Both the position numbers and the translations under genes were made by a program. Below the pieces are notes generated by a model. That model ran no database searches. It had not been told where the DNA came from and saw only the letters and a program-made list of their open reading frames with translations. Shown in pieces: positions 21,103 through 32,227 of a DNA stretch of 64,000 nucleotides. Location of the stretch: positions 10,237,821 through 10,301,820 of the forward strand of contig NC_079312.1 of assembly GCF_029931775.1 (NCBI RefSeq). Reading direction: 5' to 3'. How positions within the stretch are numbered: position 1 is the stretch's first letter; each line of letters opens with the position of its first letter. The stretch is from Euleptes europaea. Taxonomy: Eukaryota > Chordata > Lepidosauria > Squamata > Sphaerodactylidae.

Positions 21103-21729
21103 ATGTGCTAATGAGGGTGTGGTATGTTAATATGGAAAGATACTGCAGACTTGGCCAACCTGAGAAATCAATAGTGGCTGAACATGGACTGACCCAAACA
21201 GGACACAGGGTCTTTATTCCAAGACACTGAAAGACTGGACAATTCTACCAACTATTTTGTCAGATTGCACAGAGAAGCCATTGAAATTCATAAACATCAG
21301 CACAACTTTAACAGGAAAGAAGAGAGTTTAAGAATGAATAAGGCTTGGCTTCCTGCCCTGAAAAACCTCCAGACTAACAAAGGCTACAGTCAACAATAGC
21401 CTTGCAGATTAACTTTGGATTTCACACATTAACAGATCACTTCAGGATACAATGGTTCCATATTAACACACCACACCCTCATTAGCACATTATCTGGATA
21501 CTTACAGGACAATGATTAGCACATTACCTTGGATACTTTTTGCAGGACAATGATTCAGCTCAAACCCAACCCCTTTCTGACTATATATTACTCTTCCTAC
21601 ACACTTGACACTGAGAGACACTGTCCTTCAGTGTGACTCCTCTGAAGATGCCGGCCACAACTGCTGGCGAAACGTCAGGAAAGAAAATACCAAGACCACG
21701 GTCACACAGCCCGGATGACCCACAAGAAC
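21103..21729 (+). mobile_element. Penelope-like element, truncated
   Basis: It begins inside PLE sequence (atgtgctaatgagggtg) and ends ggatgacccacaagaac. The 17-bp TSD cagtccctaaatggtta is perfect at 21086-21102 and 21730-21746. It lies directly against the gene 2 promoter segment. Its hammerhead-like core is at 21638-21680. Confidence 0.85.
21638..21680 (+). ncRNA. Hammerhead-like ribozyme core (truncated PLE)
   Basis: TCCT, CTGAAGA, a GCC/GGC stem II, GAAACGTC and AGGA are all present, as in the 20994 copy. Confidence 0.6.
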
Positions 21730-21746
21730 CAGTCCCTAAATGGTTA

Positions 21747-21879
21747 AAGCGACAGAGTGCGATTCCTAGAGCGGCCAGTGTGCGCCGAATATTGCAGTCC
21801 TCTCCTTTTCCTGGCCAACCGGGAAAGGAATCCCGCCAATGGAGCATTACTGCAATTGCTGCAACTCAAGATTAAAGAG
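21747..21879 (+). promoter_or_regulatory. Gene 2 promoter and probable non-coding first exon
   Basis: cgacagagtgcgattccta at 21751 matches the proposed gene 1 start at 7299. It contains a CCAAT box (cgccaatgg, 21833-21841) and ends in a donor-like aaagag|gtgaag. The identification rests on homology between the two loci, not on transcript data. Confidence 0.45.
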
Positions 21880-22199
21880 GTGAAGGTCTGGGGTTCTGCA
21901 TGGGGAGAATTGGAGGGGGGTGGGGAGAGAGAAAAAGGTAGTAAAAGATAAAACGTTTTGCAAAAAAAGGGGGACTCCAGTTCAGTCGGGAGCAGCGTCC
22001 TGGTGAAAAGGCAGGTTTGGTCGCATGAAGCCACCCTCTGGCCAGCTCTGCAGATGCTTTGCCGCTTTGATGTTGGGCCGCCCCCGTTGCTAGCGTTGCC
22101 AGGCTCTCCAGGTGGGGCCTGGGGGTTGCCCGGAATCGTGTCTGGCCCCTTGACCCCAGAGGTCAGGAGAGGGAGGGCGTCTTGGCCATCATTCTGGGC

Positions 22200-22308
22200 C
22201 TGGAGTAGGGGTCCCTGGGGGGGGGGGTCTGGGGCGGGAGGTAGTTGTGCCTTTCCAGCATTGTGCAGGGGGTTGGACTAGGTGACCCTGGCGGCCCCTT
22301 CCCACTCT
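22200..22308 (+). repeat. CR1 LINE 3' fragment
   Basis: The sense CR1 end cattgtgcagggggttggac and taggtgaccctggcggccc is visible. Truncated on both sides. Confidence 0.7.
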
Positions 22309-22716
22309 AGTAGAAAAGGGCGAGAGTCCAGTAGCACCTTAAAGACTAACAAAAATATTTTCTGGTAGGGTGTGAGCTTTTGTGAGCCACAGCTCACTTC
22401 TTCAGCAAAGAGCAAGAGTCCAGTAGCACCTTAAAGACTAACAAAAATATTTTCTGGTAGGGTGTGAGCTTTCGTGAGCCACAGCTCACTTCTTCCGAAA
22501 AGAGCAAGAGTCCAGTAGCACCTTAAAGACTAACAAAAATATTTTCTGGTAGGGTGTGAGCTTTCGTGAGCCACAGCTCACTTCTTCCGAAAAGAGCAAG
22601 AGTCCAGTAGCACCTTAAAGACTAACAAAAATATTTTCTGGTAGGGTGTGAGCTTTCGTGAGCCACAGCTCACTTCTTCACAGCTCACTGCAGACGGACT
22701 GACACGGCTACCCATT
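22309..22716 (-). repeat. Tandem array of family B ribozyme-like units
   Basis: Four units of 92-93 bp, each with gagtccagtagcacctt, actaacaaaaatattttc and gtgagccacagctcac. They start near 22321, 22411, 22503 and 22595. The array closes with the family's other end, actgacacggctaccca. Each unit carries the strong stem II and GAAA on the minus strand. The CTGAAGA core is kept in unit 1 and reads CGGAAGA in the middle units. It lies in gene 2 intron 1. Confidence 0.85.
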
Positions 22717-22842
22717 GTCAAGACTGTGCTGTGTGTGATGGGAGAAAAGCCATCCTGCACTAGAGAGCGAGGGGTGAAACAGGATCCACTTTTCTGCTGC
22801 TAGAAACCTCGGTGGTTTTTTTACCCCTTTCCTTCCTTTTAG

Positions 22843-23158
22843 GGTGATCGGAGTTTCCTCTGGGCCAGTAAATTATCTGGACGTGTGGGGATTCCTCTGA
22901 GCCAGCCTCTGTCCACACATTTGCATCACCACAAGATCTGCCCACCTGCCTATTCCTGCTGAACCTTTACAGCAAACCATAAATAGTAAATGAATCATTA
23001 ATATCTTAATATTTTACATCCTTAGCTGGCGCTCATCCGCACTTACTGTTGTGGGATTTGAGACCCTCGGCCAAGTTAAGAGACCCCGGAAGTCTTGCAA
23101 GACCAGACGTTGATTAATTGCAAGTGTGAGTTAAGAGCCGAAGTGGAACGAGCCCTCG
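22843..23158 (+). other. Gene 2 exon 2, probable 5' UTR
   Basis: A strong acceptor with a long pyrimidine tract (cctttccttccttttag) precedes 22843. The sequence runs on into the SCAN exon without a better acceptor. Confidence 0.5.
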
Positions 23159-23896
23159 ATGTTCTTGCATTGCGATAGAGAAGAAATGGACCAGAGGGAA
23201 ATGACACCGGAAGATCCCTGGGTCCAAGCACCAACAGAACTGAGGGCAGAGCCAGGAGATCCCACTAGAGTGCTGGGCGGATTTCAATCAAAAGCAGAGG
23301 AGGTGAATGGAGGATTCCCAGAGGGTATGGTCGATGACAAAGACCCTACACAGCAAGAGTTCCCAACAGTGGTGCAGTTGCCTCATTCAGGACGGGAGAG
23401 GCCAAAGCCTGCCTTGCGGAACAATACCAAGCCCGGTCTGTTCTCACTGATAGGGAGAAACGGTCGAAGCTGTGGTCTGGAAAGAGATGGAGTGACCCAC
23501 CTCAAACTGGGCCTTGCTGGAGAAGACAAGGAGACCTATGGCTGTTTAGATTCCACGGGAGCTTCCGAGAGTGGGAACGAGGAGGCTGCAGGGAAAGATA
23601 CTACCACCATGGAGACCCAGCGGCAGAACTTCCGGCAGTTCCAGTATAAGGAGGCTGGAGGGCCCCGGGAGGCTTGTAGTCAGCTGTGGTACCTCTGCCA
23701 TCGGTGGCTGAGGCCGGAGAGGCACACCAAGGAGCGGATCCTGGAGCTTTTGATCCTGGAGCAGTTCCTGACCATCCTGCCAATGGAGATCCAGAGTTGG
23801 GTGAGGGAACATGGACCGGAGACCTGTTCCCAGGCAGTCGCCCTGGCTGAGGATTTCCTCTTGATGCAGGACGGGGCCAAGACACCTGATGGACAG
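23159..23896 (+). CDS. Gene 2 SCAN-domain exon (SCAN zinc-finger protein)
   Basis: This encodes residues 1-246 of a predicted 607-residue protein. The SCAN domain spans about residues 156-242: [73 protein letters not shown] and DFL. The first in-frame ATG is 23159; ATG at 23186 ([12 protein letters not shown]) is a credible alternative start. The acidic stretch before SCAN matches gene 1 (both have CLDS and a D-T-T motif). The exon ends at a phase-0 donor, gacag|gtaga. Likely role: SCAN-mediated dimerisation in a nuclear transcription regulator. It is a tandem paralogue of gene 1, about 13 kb away in the same orientation. Confidence 0.88.
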
Positions 23897-23931
23897 GTAG
23901 AGCATCTTTTCTTAAATTACCTACAAATAAA

Positions 23932-24120
23932 ATGGAAGTCTAGCAGCACCTTAAAGACTAACAAAATTTATTTTAGCACTAGGTTTTGTGAGTCAGTGCT
24001 CACTTCCTCAGATACAATGGGAGTGAAGAAAATTGAGGAAGTGAGCTCTGAATCATGGAGGTGCATGCTGGAATAAATGTTGTCAGTCTTTAAAATGCCT
24101 TCAGACTTCCATTTTATTTT
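23932..24120. repeat. Palindromic family B repeat
   Basis: The inverted arms aaaatggaagtctagcagca and gacttccattttatttt enclose agactaacaaaatttatttt. The minus strand has CTGAGGA with a gtgagc/gctcac stem, so the ribozyme-like core is decayed. It begins 36 bases after the gene 2 SCAN donor. Confidence 0.75.
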
Positions 24121-24485
24121 GGTGCAACAGATTAAACCCTCCTGATAAATTACCCCCAAGGCACCCCAAATGCGGCTGTCAGCATGCAATAGAGTTCTTC
24201 TTGGTTGCAGGTTGGGAGCATCCATGAAATGCTTCCCTGTTAAAAACAAGCATTTGCAAATGAAAATCAGTTGTGTCAAGAAGGCTGTGAAATATACCCC
24301 CCACTCAGAAGCAGGACATTTTTCTGTTTTTGAGACCATTTGAATTTATCCCTCCTCCAGGCGTAGTCTGAAGTGGTCTGAAACAGTACAGCCCATCAAA
24401 CTGGACTGGATCTCAGCCTTTGTCTAGAACCATGCTATTGTTGACTTCGGGGAGGGGGTTGTTTTTGTTTTCTTGCTTTTGTGAA

Positions 24486-24687
24486 TAGGGTTGCAATCCT
24501 CCAGGTGGAGCCTGTGGATCTCCAGAATTACAACTGATCTCCAGTCTACAGAGGACAGCTCCCATTGAAAAAATGGCAGCTTTGGAAGGTGGACTCTATG
24601 GCATTATATCCTGCTGAAGTCCCTCCTGCTCACCAAACCCCAACTTACCCCAGCCCCATTTCTCATCCTGGAGTTGGCCGCCCTAGT
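24486..24687. mobile_element. hAT-type MITE, TAGGGTTGCCA family
   Basis: The ends are tagggttgcaatcctcc and ggagttggccgcccta, with the family's gatctcc interior. No clean TSD. Confidence 0.6.
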
Positions 24688-24781
24688 TCGTGAGCAGTGA
24701 ATAGTCCAACTGCAGCCTTTACCTCCTGTCAAATTCTATCCCTCCCCCCCCTCCCAAAAAAAATTGAAGGGGGATTCAGAT

Positions 24782-24974
24782 AGATGAATATATGCAGCTG
24801 CTTTCTGCAGATCGGTGGTCCATCCATCCCACTTTGTCTACTCAGACTGGCAGCGGCTCTCCAGGTTTTCAGGCAGAGAAGGGCCTTCCCAAACTCCTGT
24901 GTCCTGAGACCCTTTAACCAGAGATACTGGGGACTGAACCTAGGCCTTTCTGTATGTAAAGCACACCCTCCAAC
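24782..24974 (-). repeat. tRNA-Ala-derived SINE
   Basis: Antisense copy: gtctactcagactggcagcg, then a decayed B box, gggactgaacctaggcc. Confidence 0.75.
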
Positions 24975-25043
24975 CAACCACCTCTTTTCAAATTCTGTTC
25001 TGGAGAACTGTGGGCATTCCTCAGAAGGTTAGCAACAAAAGAA

Positions 25044-25364
25044 GAGAGGAAGAAGAGTAGGTTTTTATATGCCAACATTCTCTACCACTTAAGGGAGAAT
25101 CAAACTGGCTTACAATCACTTTCCCTTCCCTTCCCCTCCCCACAACAGACATCCTATGGGGAAGGTGGGGCTGAGAGAGCTCTAAGAGAGCTGTGACTAG
25201 CTCAAGGTCACCCAGCTGGCTTCATGTGTAGAAGTGGGGAAACCAACCAGGTTCACCAGAGTAGCTTCCGCCGCTCATGTGCAGTGGGGAATCAAACCGG
25301 TTCTCCAGATTAAGTCCACGGCTCCAAACCATCACTCTTAACCCCTACACCACGCTAGCTCTCA
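25044..25364 (-). repeat. tRNA-derived SINE with MIR-like tail, full length
   Basis: The antisense copy starts gaggaagaagagtaggtttt. It has ggtcacccagctggcttc in the middle and ends ctacaccacgctagctctc, the reverse of the tRNA-like head. Confidence 0.8.
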
Positions 25365-25368
25365 GTGA

Positions 25369-25688
25369 GGGACTATGGTTCTGTGGCACAGCATTTGCTT
25401 GGTATGCAGAAGGTCCCAGGTTCAATCCCCAGCATCTCCAGTTGAAAGGCTGAGGCAGACCAAGGGTCTAACTTGGGAAAAGGCAGGTTCGTTTAGGGAG
25501 GGGTGTGTGGCTCAGTGGCAGAGCTTCTGCTTGGCATACAGAAGGTCCCAGTTTCAGTCTCCAGCATCTCCAGTTAAAGGATGTGAAATATCTCTGCCTG
25601 AGACCCTGGAGAGCTGCTCCCAGTATCAAGACAATACTGACCTTGATGGACCAAGGGTCTGATTCAGTATAAGGCAGCTTCATTTGTT
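25369..25688 (+). repeat. tRNA-Ala-derived SINEs, two in tandem
   Basis: A head-only copy (25369-25462) is followed by a full one (25497-25688). Both show tcagtggca-type A boxes and aggtcccag. The second ends ataaggcagcttcatttg. Confidence 0.8.
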
Positions 25689-25763
25689 TGTGTGTGGCAG
25701 ACTGGCCGCCGTGATAGATGGCTTGTCCGCTGCTAAGGATCCCACCCTCTTCTCTACAATCAA

Positions 25764-25967
25764 ATACATGAAGCTACCTTATACTGAATCAGACCATCGG
25801 TCTATCAAGGTCAGTATTGCCTACTCAGACTGGCAGCAGTTCTCCAGGGTCTCAGCTAGAGGTCTTTCACCTGCTACCTGATCCTTTTAACTGGAGATGC
25901 TGGGGACTGAACCTAGGACCTGCCGCATGCAAAGCAGAGGCTTTTCCACTGGCACAGCCCCTCCTCC
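25764..25967 (-). repeat. tRNA-Ala-derived SINE
   Basis: It starts atacatgaagctaccttata and ends with the antisense tRNA-like head. It lies opposite in orientation to the copies just before it. Confidence 0.8.
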
Positions 25968-26177
25968 AACAATGTATGAGTATGGAGGGGGGGAATTAGG
26001 TGCGCTTTTCATACATATTATCAGTTGCCAAGGGATAATGGTGAGGGGTTTTGTTCTGCATTATTCTGGCTCTGCTACTCATGAGAGGCACAAAGGTGTT
26101 TGACTCCCTCCCCCCGGCCTTTGCAATCATGTTAATCCACTCACCAGGTTCTGAGATTTCAGCATGGATTGTCCACC

Positions 26178-26433
26178 CACATGTTCATGGAGGATAGGGC
26201 TAGCCATGACTGCTAGTCAAAATGGTTATTAGTCATGGTGCATACCTATTCTCTAGTCTACAGGATCAGAGGAGCATGCTTATTATATTAGGTGCTGTGG
26301 AACACAGGCAGGATGGTGCTGCTGCAGTTGTCTTGTTGGTGGGCTTCCTAGAGGCACCTGGTTGGCCACTGTGTGAACAGACTGCTGGACTTGATGGACC
26401 TCAGTGTGATCCAGCATGGCTTTTCTTATGTTC
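26178..26433 (+). repeat. CR1-like LINE 3' UTR
   Basis: It matches 1050-1300: ttcatggaggatagggc, then aggatggtgctgctgcag, ending tttcttatgttc. Confidence 0.8.
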
Positions 26434-26743
26434 CAAATTTATTTTTTTAAGCGGAAATTCCCAGGAATCTAAGAAATATGTACCTATTAGCAGTCCTAAT
26501 TTTGATTTTAAAATGTGGTCTGTGTATTTTTATAAATGTTGTTTTATTTACATTGTAAGCTGCCTTGAGTTCCACAGGGGAGAAAGGCAGCTAATGAATG
26601 TTATCAATAAATTAAATTAAATGCTGAATTTGATCTCCAGCAGAATTACAGCATAAGCACAGCACTGCCTGTTCCCTACGCAGTCTCGAGCCATCTGGCC
26701 TCCCGTGTTCTTCCGTAACAAGCAGTCCTCTTGGTTGTTTCAG

Positions 26744-26828
26744 GTGGCTGCCGTGCTTTCTACCGATGTAGACGTAACTCCTTCAAATAGCAGGAAGAAG
26801 CTGTTGTGTCTGGAAATCAAGCAAGAAG
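26744..26828 (+). CDS. Gene 2 linker exon
   Basis: An 85-bp exon, phase 0 in (after tggttgtttcag) and phase 1 out (gaag|gtgatgg). It encodes VAAVLSTDVDVTPSN, then LCLEIKQEG. EIKQEG aligns with the EVKHEG of gene 1 and fits a SUMO consensus (IKQE). It is shorter than the linker exons of genes 1 and 4 (121 and 130 bp). Confidence 0.8.
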
Positions 26829-26920
26829 GTGATGGCTCTTGGGGGGTGTTTTTAACTGCTCTGGGCATTCTGATATTTCTGGCTGCCTTTTTCCAAACCA
26901 GCTGTGCAATTGACCATCAC

Positions 26921-27348
26921 GGTGTGTGTGTTATGTGCCATGAGGTTGCTTCTGACTTATGGCAATCCTATGAATTAATGACTTCCAAAACAACCTATCG
27001 TTAAAGGCCTTGCTCAGGTCTTGCAGTCTGAGTGCCATGGCTTCCTTGATTGAGTCAATCTCTCTCATGTTGGGGCTTCCTCTTTTCCTGCGGCCTTCAA
27101 CTTTTCCTAGTATTATTGTATTTTCTAGTGACTCTTGTCTTCTCACGATGGGACCAAAGTATGATAGTTTCTTGGGAGAATTTAGGCTTTATTTGATCTA
27201 GAATCAATTTATTTGTCATTTTGGCAATCCATGGTATCTGTAAAACTCCTCCAATGCCATGCTTTAAATGAATCAACTTTCTTCCTGTCAGCTTTCTTCA
27301 CCGTCAAACTTTCAGGCCCATACATAGTAAGAGGGGGACTCCATAGTA
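26921..27348 (-). mobile_element. BovB LINE 3' fragment with TSD
   Basis: It starts with a GT-rich tail complement and ttatgtgccatgaggttgct. The minus strand encodes a decayed BovB end (RRQESLENTIILGKVEGRRK). The perfect 10-bp TSD tgaccatcac lies at 26911-26920 and 27349-27358. It is in gene 2 intron 3. Confidence 0.88.
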
Positions 27349-27499
27349 TGACCATCACTACAGCCTGTGAAAGTGAGTTCGACAAATAATGTGGAAAAAG
27401 TTATCTCTGTCCACTTTCCCCACCTCATGTATAATTTTTGTTTAAAACATCTTGTATAATTCTTTAAGGAGGAAATGGCTACCCACTTCTTCCTTCTGA

Positions 27500-28567
<1,068 letters not shown>

Positions 28568-28569
28568 GA

Positions 28570-28984
28570 ATTGTTTGACTGTGGGAATAAAAAAGGATTT
28601 GCCTGAATTTAACTAATTTGTTTTTTGGAAGTCACACTTATGTAAGGATTTCTGGGGCCCTCATCAGATCCCCAGAAGATATCTTTGTTTTAATTATGAA
28701 TATAACTAAAGAGTTATTTACTCCCATGGCATTCTCATGTATTAGTACATTTCCTTACATTTCTAGTAGATGTAATATGAAGAAAGGCTTTTGAGGTACT
28801 AGGATTGTTTCTGAAAACTTGGATTTGTAGAACTAGATTAAGAAAATGAATATAGTCTTGTAATTTGGACCTGTGAAACCATATCCAGCTTGGGGTGTTT
28901 TCATGAGAATCCTGGGCGTTGGAGTAAAAGTGGTCATGACTTTTAATTATAGAAAATCTGCTGCTCTGAATTTATTTATTTGCT
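28570..28984. other. Gene 2 3' flank
   Basis: AT-rich sequence, probably 3' UTR. No repeat is recognised. Confidence 0.4.
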
Positions 28985-29275
28985 TTTTATACTTTGCCTT
29001 TCTCTCCAATGGGGACCCAAAGCATTATACATCGTTCTCTGTTTTATCCTCACAACTACCCTGTGGAGTAGGTTAGGCTGAGAGTGTGTGACTGGCCCAA
29101 GGTCACCCATGGCAGAGTGGGGATTCGAACCTAACAGTGCATTCCTAAGGAGAGTTACTCTGGTCTAAACCCACTGAAATGAATGGGCTTAGACTGGAGT
29201 AACTCTCCTTAGGAATGCTCTGTGAGTCTCCCAGATCCTGGCCCAACGCTCTAACCACTACTCAACACTGGTTCT
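28985..29275 (-). repeat. SINE with MIR/CORE-like body, split by a small palindrome
   Basis: The antisense body has aagcattatacatcgttctc and ggtcacccatggcagag. The head side resumes after 29223 as gtctcccagatcctggccc. The break is filled by an 88-bp palindrome. Confidence 0.65.
29136..29223. mobile_element. Small palindromic element
   Basis: The left arm gcattcctaaggagagttac and the right arm gtaactctccttaggaatgc are exact inverse copies around a short loop. A relative lies at 40016-40086. The class is unknown. Confidence 0.7.
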
Positions 29276-29639
29276 CCCAATAAAAAACCAATTTCTCCAG
29301 AACATATTGTTTCCCACTTAAGAACAACCAGAGTCTAATACAGATCCCACCCTCGGCTAAATCTTGGTTCAGTCATGGTAAATTTTCATGCCAGGGAAGT
29401 CCCATATTGCCCCTCAAACCATACAGAATTAGAGAACTGGATCTCTTTGCTGATACCTGGTGACAACTGAATTGTAAGATTCACCATTGTAACAATCGCC
29501 TTTCGTTTTTTGTTGGAATATATATCAACACACTCAGATGGGGGGGAGGATATACCTCAGTGACGTACCTGCCTCTCCACACTATTTTTTCTCTCCATCA
29601 CCCTGGCAGCCCCCACAGCCTCTCCCCTTTTCCTGCTTT

Positions 29640-29840
29640 CCTTCTCTTTGCATGCAGAAGATTCTGAGTTCAATCCCAGGCATCTCTGGTTCAATCCTAG
29701 GCATCTCCTAAAAGGATCAGATAGGAAGTGATATGAAAGATCTCTGTCTGAGATCTTGGCCAGCCGCTACTAGTTAGAGCTGACAGTGGTGTAGGTTTTG
29801 ACATACCAGTGGTCTGATTCAGTACAAGGCAGCTGCATGG
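29640..29840 (+). repeat. tRNA-Ala-derived SINE, degraded
   Basis: It keeps ttcaatcccaggcatctc twice and ends ggtctgattcagtacaagg. Confidence 0.6.
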
Positions 29841-29934
29841 TGTATTCATGGCAATAGAATGGATGTAAAAGTTCCATTGTTTCTGGCCATCAAATAAGTG
29901 TTGAAAGCACAAGACGGTAGGGAGTAGGGTTGCC

Positions 29935-30101
29935 AGCTCCAAGTTAGGAAATACCTGGATATTTGGGGGGGGGGCGGCTGAGGAGGGCGGGGTTTGGAGA
30001 GTGGAGGGACTTCAAAGGGGTATAATGCCAATCTCTGTCGCCTGGAGATCAGTTGTAATAGCGAGAGATCTCCAGCCACTTCCTGGCGGCTGGCAATCCT
30101 A
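29935..30101. mobile_element. hAT-type MITE, TAGGGTTGCCA family
   Basis: The ends are tagggttgccagctcc and ggcggctggcaatccta. No clean TSD. Confidence 0.65.
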
Positions 30102-30321
30102 GCGTGGATCTAGTGGGGGGGGCGGAGGGAGTCCCAATCCTTGACTCTGCTGTTCCCAACCTCTTCTTCCCACCCGGTGCCTTTAGGCACATCAGAGTCT
30201 CTGACATAGTTGAGATACAAGATATTTTGTACAGTCTTGCATCTTTACAATGTCTGAGACAACTTTTTTCCTCCTTTTGGCCTGCCAGGCTGCCAAATAA
30301 ATATATTTACTTCATGTACAC

Positions 30322-30720
30322 TGTTGTGGGAAAACGGAGGTTCGCGGAGGAGAGAGACCCGAGACCGTTATTCGAGAAAACAGTTTTATTACAAAATATT
30401 GTCGAAGGCTTTCACGGTCAGAGTTCATTGGTTCTTGTAGGTTATCCGGGCTGTGTGACTGTGGTCAGTACCAAGACCACAGTTACACAGCCCGGATAAC
30501 CTACAAGAACCAAGTTTTATTACAGCTGACGCCCAGCCTGCAGTTGATAAGCAGAAAGACGGAGCCCCGATTGTACTGGGGAATGAACATTTATCCCAAT
30601 TCCAGTCTAAGACATAACACGTCACCATTCGGTGCTTATCGGATAGTCAGGAGCACAAATACACAGCGTTTCTATCCAGTCCCCGTTATTTACCATGACG
30701 TTTCCCCCACTGACTCAACA
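30322..30720 (-). mobile_element. Probable solo LTR, carrying a PLE insertion
   Basis: Bounded by TGTTG and CAACA. On the minus strand it has an AATAAA near its 3' side. No internal region and no clear TSD; the right boundary could instead be near 30870. A 119-bp PLE palindrome (30394-30512) interrupts it. The family is not determined. Confidence 0.45.
30394..30512. mobile_element. Minimal Penelope-like palindrome
   Basis: Only the outermost PLE ends are present, head to head: attgtcgaaggctttcacgg on the left and cggataacctacaagaacc on the right, arms of about 50 bp. The 12-bp TSD agttttattaca lies at 30382-30393 and 30513-30524. It has no coding sequence. Confidence 0.85.
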
Positions 30721-30875
30721 CACAGGGTTGTCTTGTGCTGCAGCAGACTTCTTGCCTTGCTGTCTTATAGCATTCACACAGAAAGGAGAAAAGGTTATCA
30801 AGAACTATTAAATCAAAACACTTAAGTGGATCCTCCACATTCAGAGGAAGTCTACCTTGCTGTCTCAACACCCCC

Positions 30876-31050
30876 ACCTTTCTCCCCAATGGGGACCTAA
30901 AGGGGTTTACATAATTCTCCCTTTCATCCTTACAACCACAACCCTGCGAAGGTAGGTTATGCTGAGGGTCACCCAGATGGCGGAGCGGGGATTCAAACTC
31001 GGGTCTCCCAGATCCTAGTCTGAAACTCTTAACCACTACACCACACTAAA
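30876..31050 (-). repeat. SINE with MIR/CORE-like body
   Basis: Antisense text ctccccaatggggacctaaa, then gggattcaaactcgggtctc, ending ttaaccactacaccacac. Confidence 0.7.
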
Positions 31051-31112
31051 GACAGAGTCTTTGGGGTGGCCAAAGCTGTCCTTCCTGCAGGCTCTTGAGC
31101 CTTTAAGAGCAG

Positions 31113-31235
31113 CCCACAGCCTTTGAAAAAAATAAAAAGTCCAGTGGGACCTTAAATACGAACAACATTTATTTAAATAAGGCCTTTGGTGGGTCGCAGC
31201 AGCCCACTTCGTCAGATAAATGCATTGGCAGAAAC
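31113..31235 (-). repeat. Family B-related ribozyme-like repeat
   Basis: agtccagtgggaccttaaat followed by aacaacatttattta. The minus strand has CTGACGA, an agtggg/cccac stem and CAAA, so it is a diverged core. It lies 55 bases before the gene 3 promoter. Confidence 0.6.
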
Positions 31236-31289
31236 TCAACAGGTAAGGTTTCCCAGAGGGGAATGAGCTTCGCCAGTTGAATTGCTACC

Positions 31290-31640
31290 TGCATACCGCC
31301 CCCCCCCCATTCCTCCCTCAAGGCGAAACAAAATGGCGCCGCCTCCGCCACACCTGCGACCTCCAGATCTGACCGTTGGGACTCCTAAGCAACCGTCAAG
31401 CCTTTTCCAAGCCTGTTACTATGGTTACAGGAGGACGTCGGGCCCGCGGCTGCTTAGTGACGAAACCCGCTCCGTGGTCTAAAACCAGCGAGAGGACGCC
31501 TAGAGAGGACCGGGGGGGGGGGAAACGGGAGAGGAGGAGATGGAAGATGGCCGCTAAGCCCGTTGCCATGGCTACGGGAAACGGCGGGCCTGCGGCGGAC
31601 GCCTAGACGGGAGAGGCAGGAAGTTGGAGAGAAAAGGGTT
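31290..31640 (+). promoter_or_regulatory. Gene 3 CpG-rich promoter and first exon region
   Basis: CpG-dense block. It has YY1-type motifs (aaaatggcgccg at 31329 and gaagatggccgc at 31544). It also has two RFX X-box-like palindromes (gttactatggttac near 31410 and gttgccatggctac near 31561). cctagagaggac at 31499 matches the proposed gene 1 start. The polarity is inferred from the downstream pseudogene. Confidence 0.5.
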
Positions 31641-31842
31641 CGGTATGATTGGAATCTCTATGGTGGAAACTCCTTCCGGCCCCGCCTTCTCATGGGTGGG
31701 AGTTGCTAGAGGCGCTTCTCAATCACCAGGATGAATGCTGTTGGTAAGGGGTGTTATTGGGGTGCAATTTGACATATTGCACTGGCTGCTGGGGTGCAGC
31801 GTGGGGTTTTGTTTGCATTGGTTATTGTGGAGTATAAGCAAA

Positions 31843-32227
31843 GTGGTGAAATGTGGTGTTGGAGGAGAGGGTTACGCATTCCGCGGACTGCCAAAAGAAC
31901 AAATCAGTGGGTTCTAGATCAAATCAAGCCTGAACTGACCCTAGAAGCTAAAATGACTAAACTGAGGCTGTCGTATTTTGGTCATGTCATGAGACGACAA
32001 GAGTCACTGGAAAAGACAGTCATGCTAGGAAAAGTTGAAGGCAGCAAGAAAAGAGGAAGACCCAACAAGAGATGGATTGACTCAATAAAGGAAGCCACAG
32101 CCTTCAATTTGCAAGATCTGAACAAGGCTGTCAAAGACAGGACATTTTGGAGGACTTTCATTCATAGGGTCACCATGAGTCGGAAGCGACTTGACGGCAC
32201 TTAGCACACACACACGCATACACACGC
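31843..32227 (+). mobile_element. BovB LINE 3' fragment with TSD
   Basis: It encodes NQWVLDQIKPELTLEAKMTK, then SLEKTVMLGKVEGSKKRGRP. It ends cgacttgacggcacttagc and a CA tail. The direct repeat ataagcaaa lies at 31834-31842 and 32228-32236. Short, 5'-truncated copy. Confidence 0.88.

Noticed and set aside
30870-30875. Alternative right end of the second LTR
   Set aside because: A CAACA occurs at 30866-30870, but no TSD supports it over 30720. It is kept as an open possibility only.
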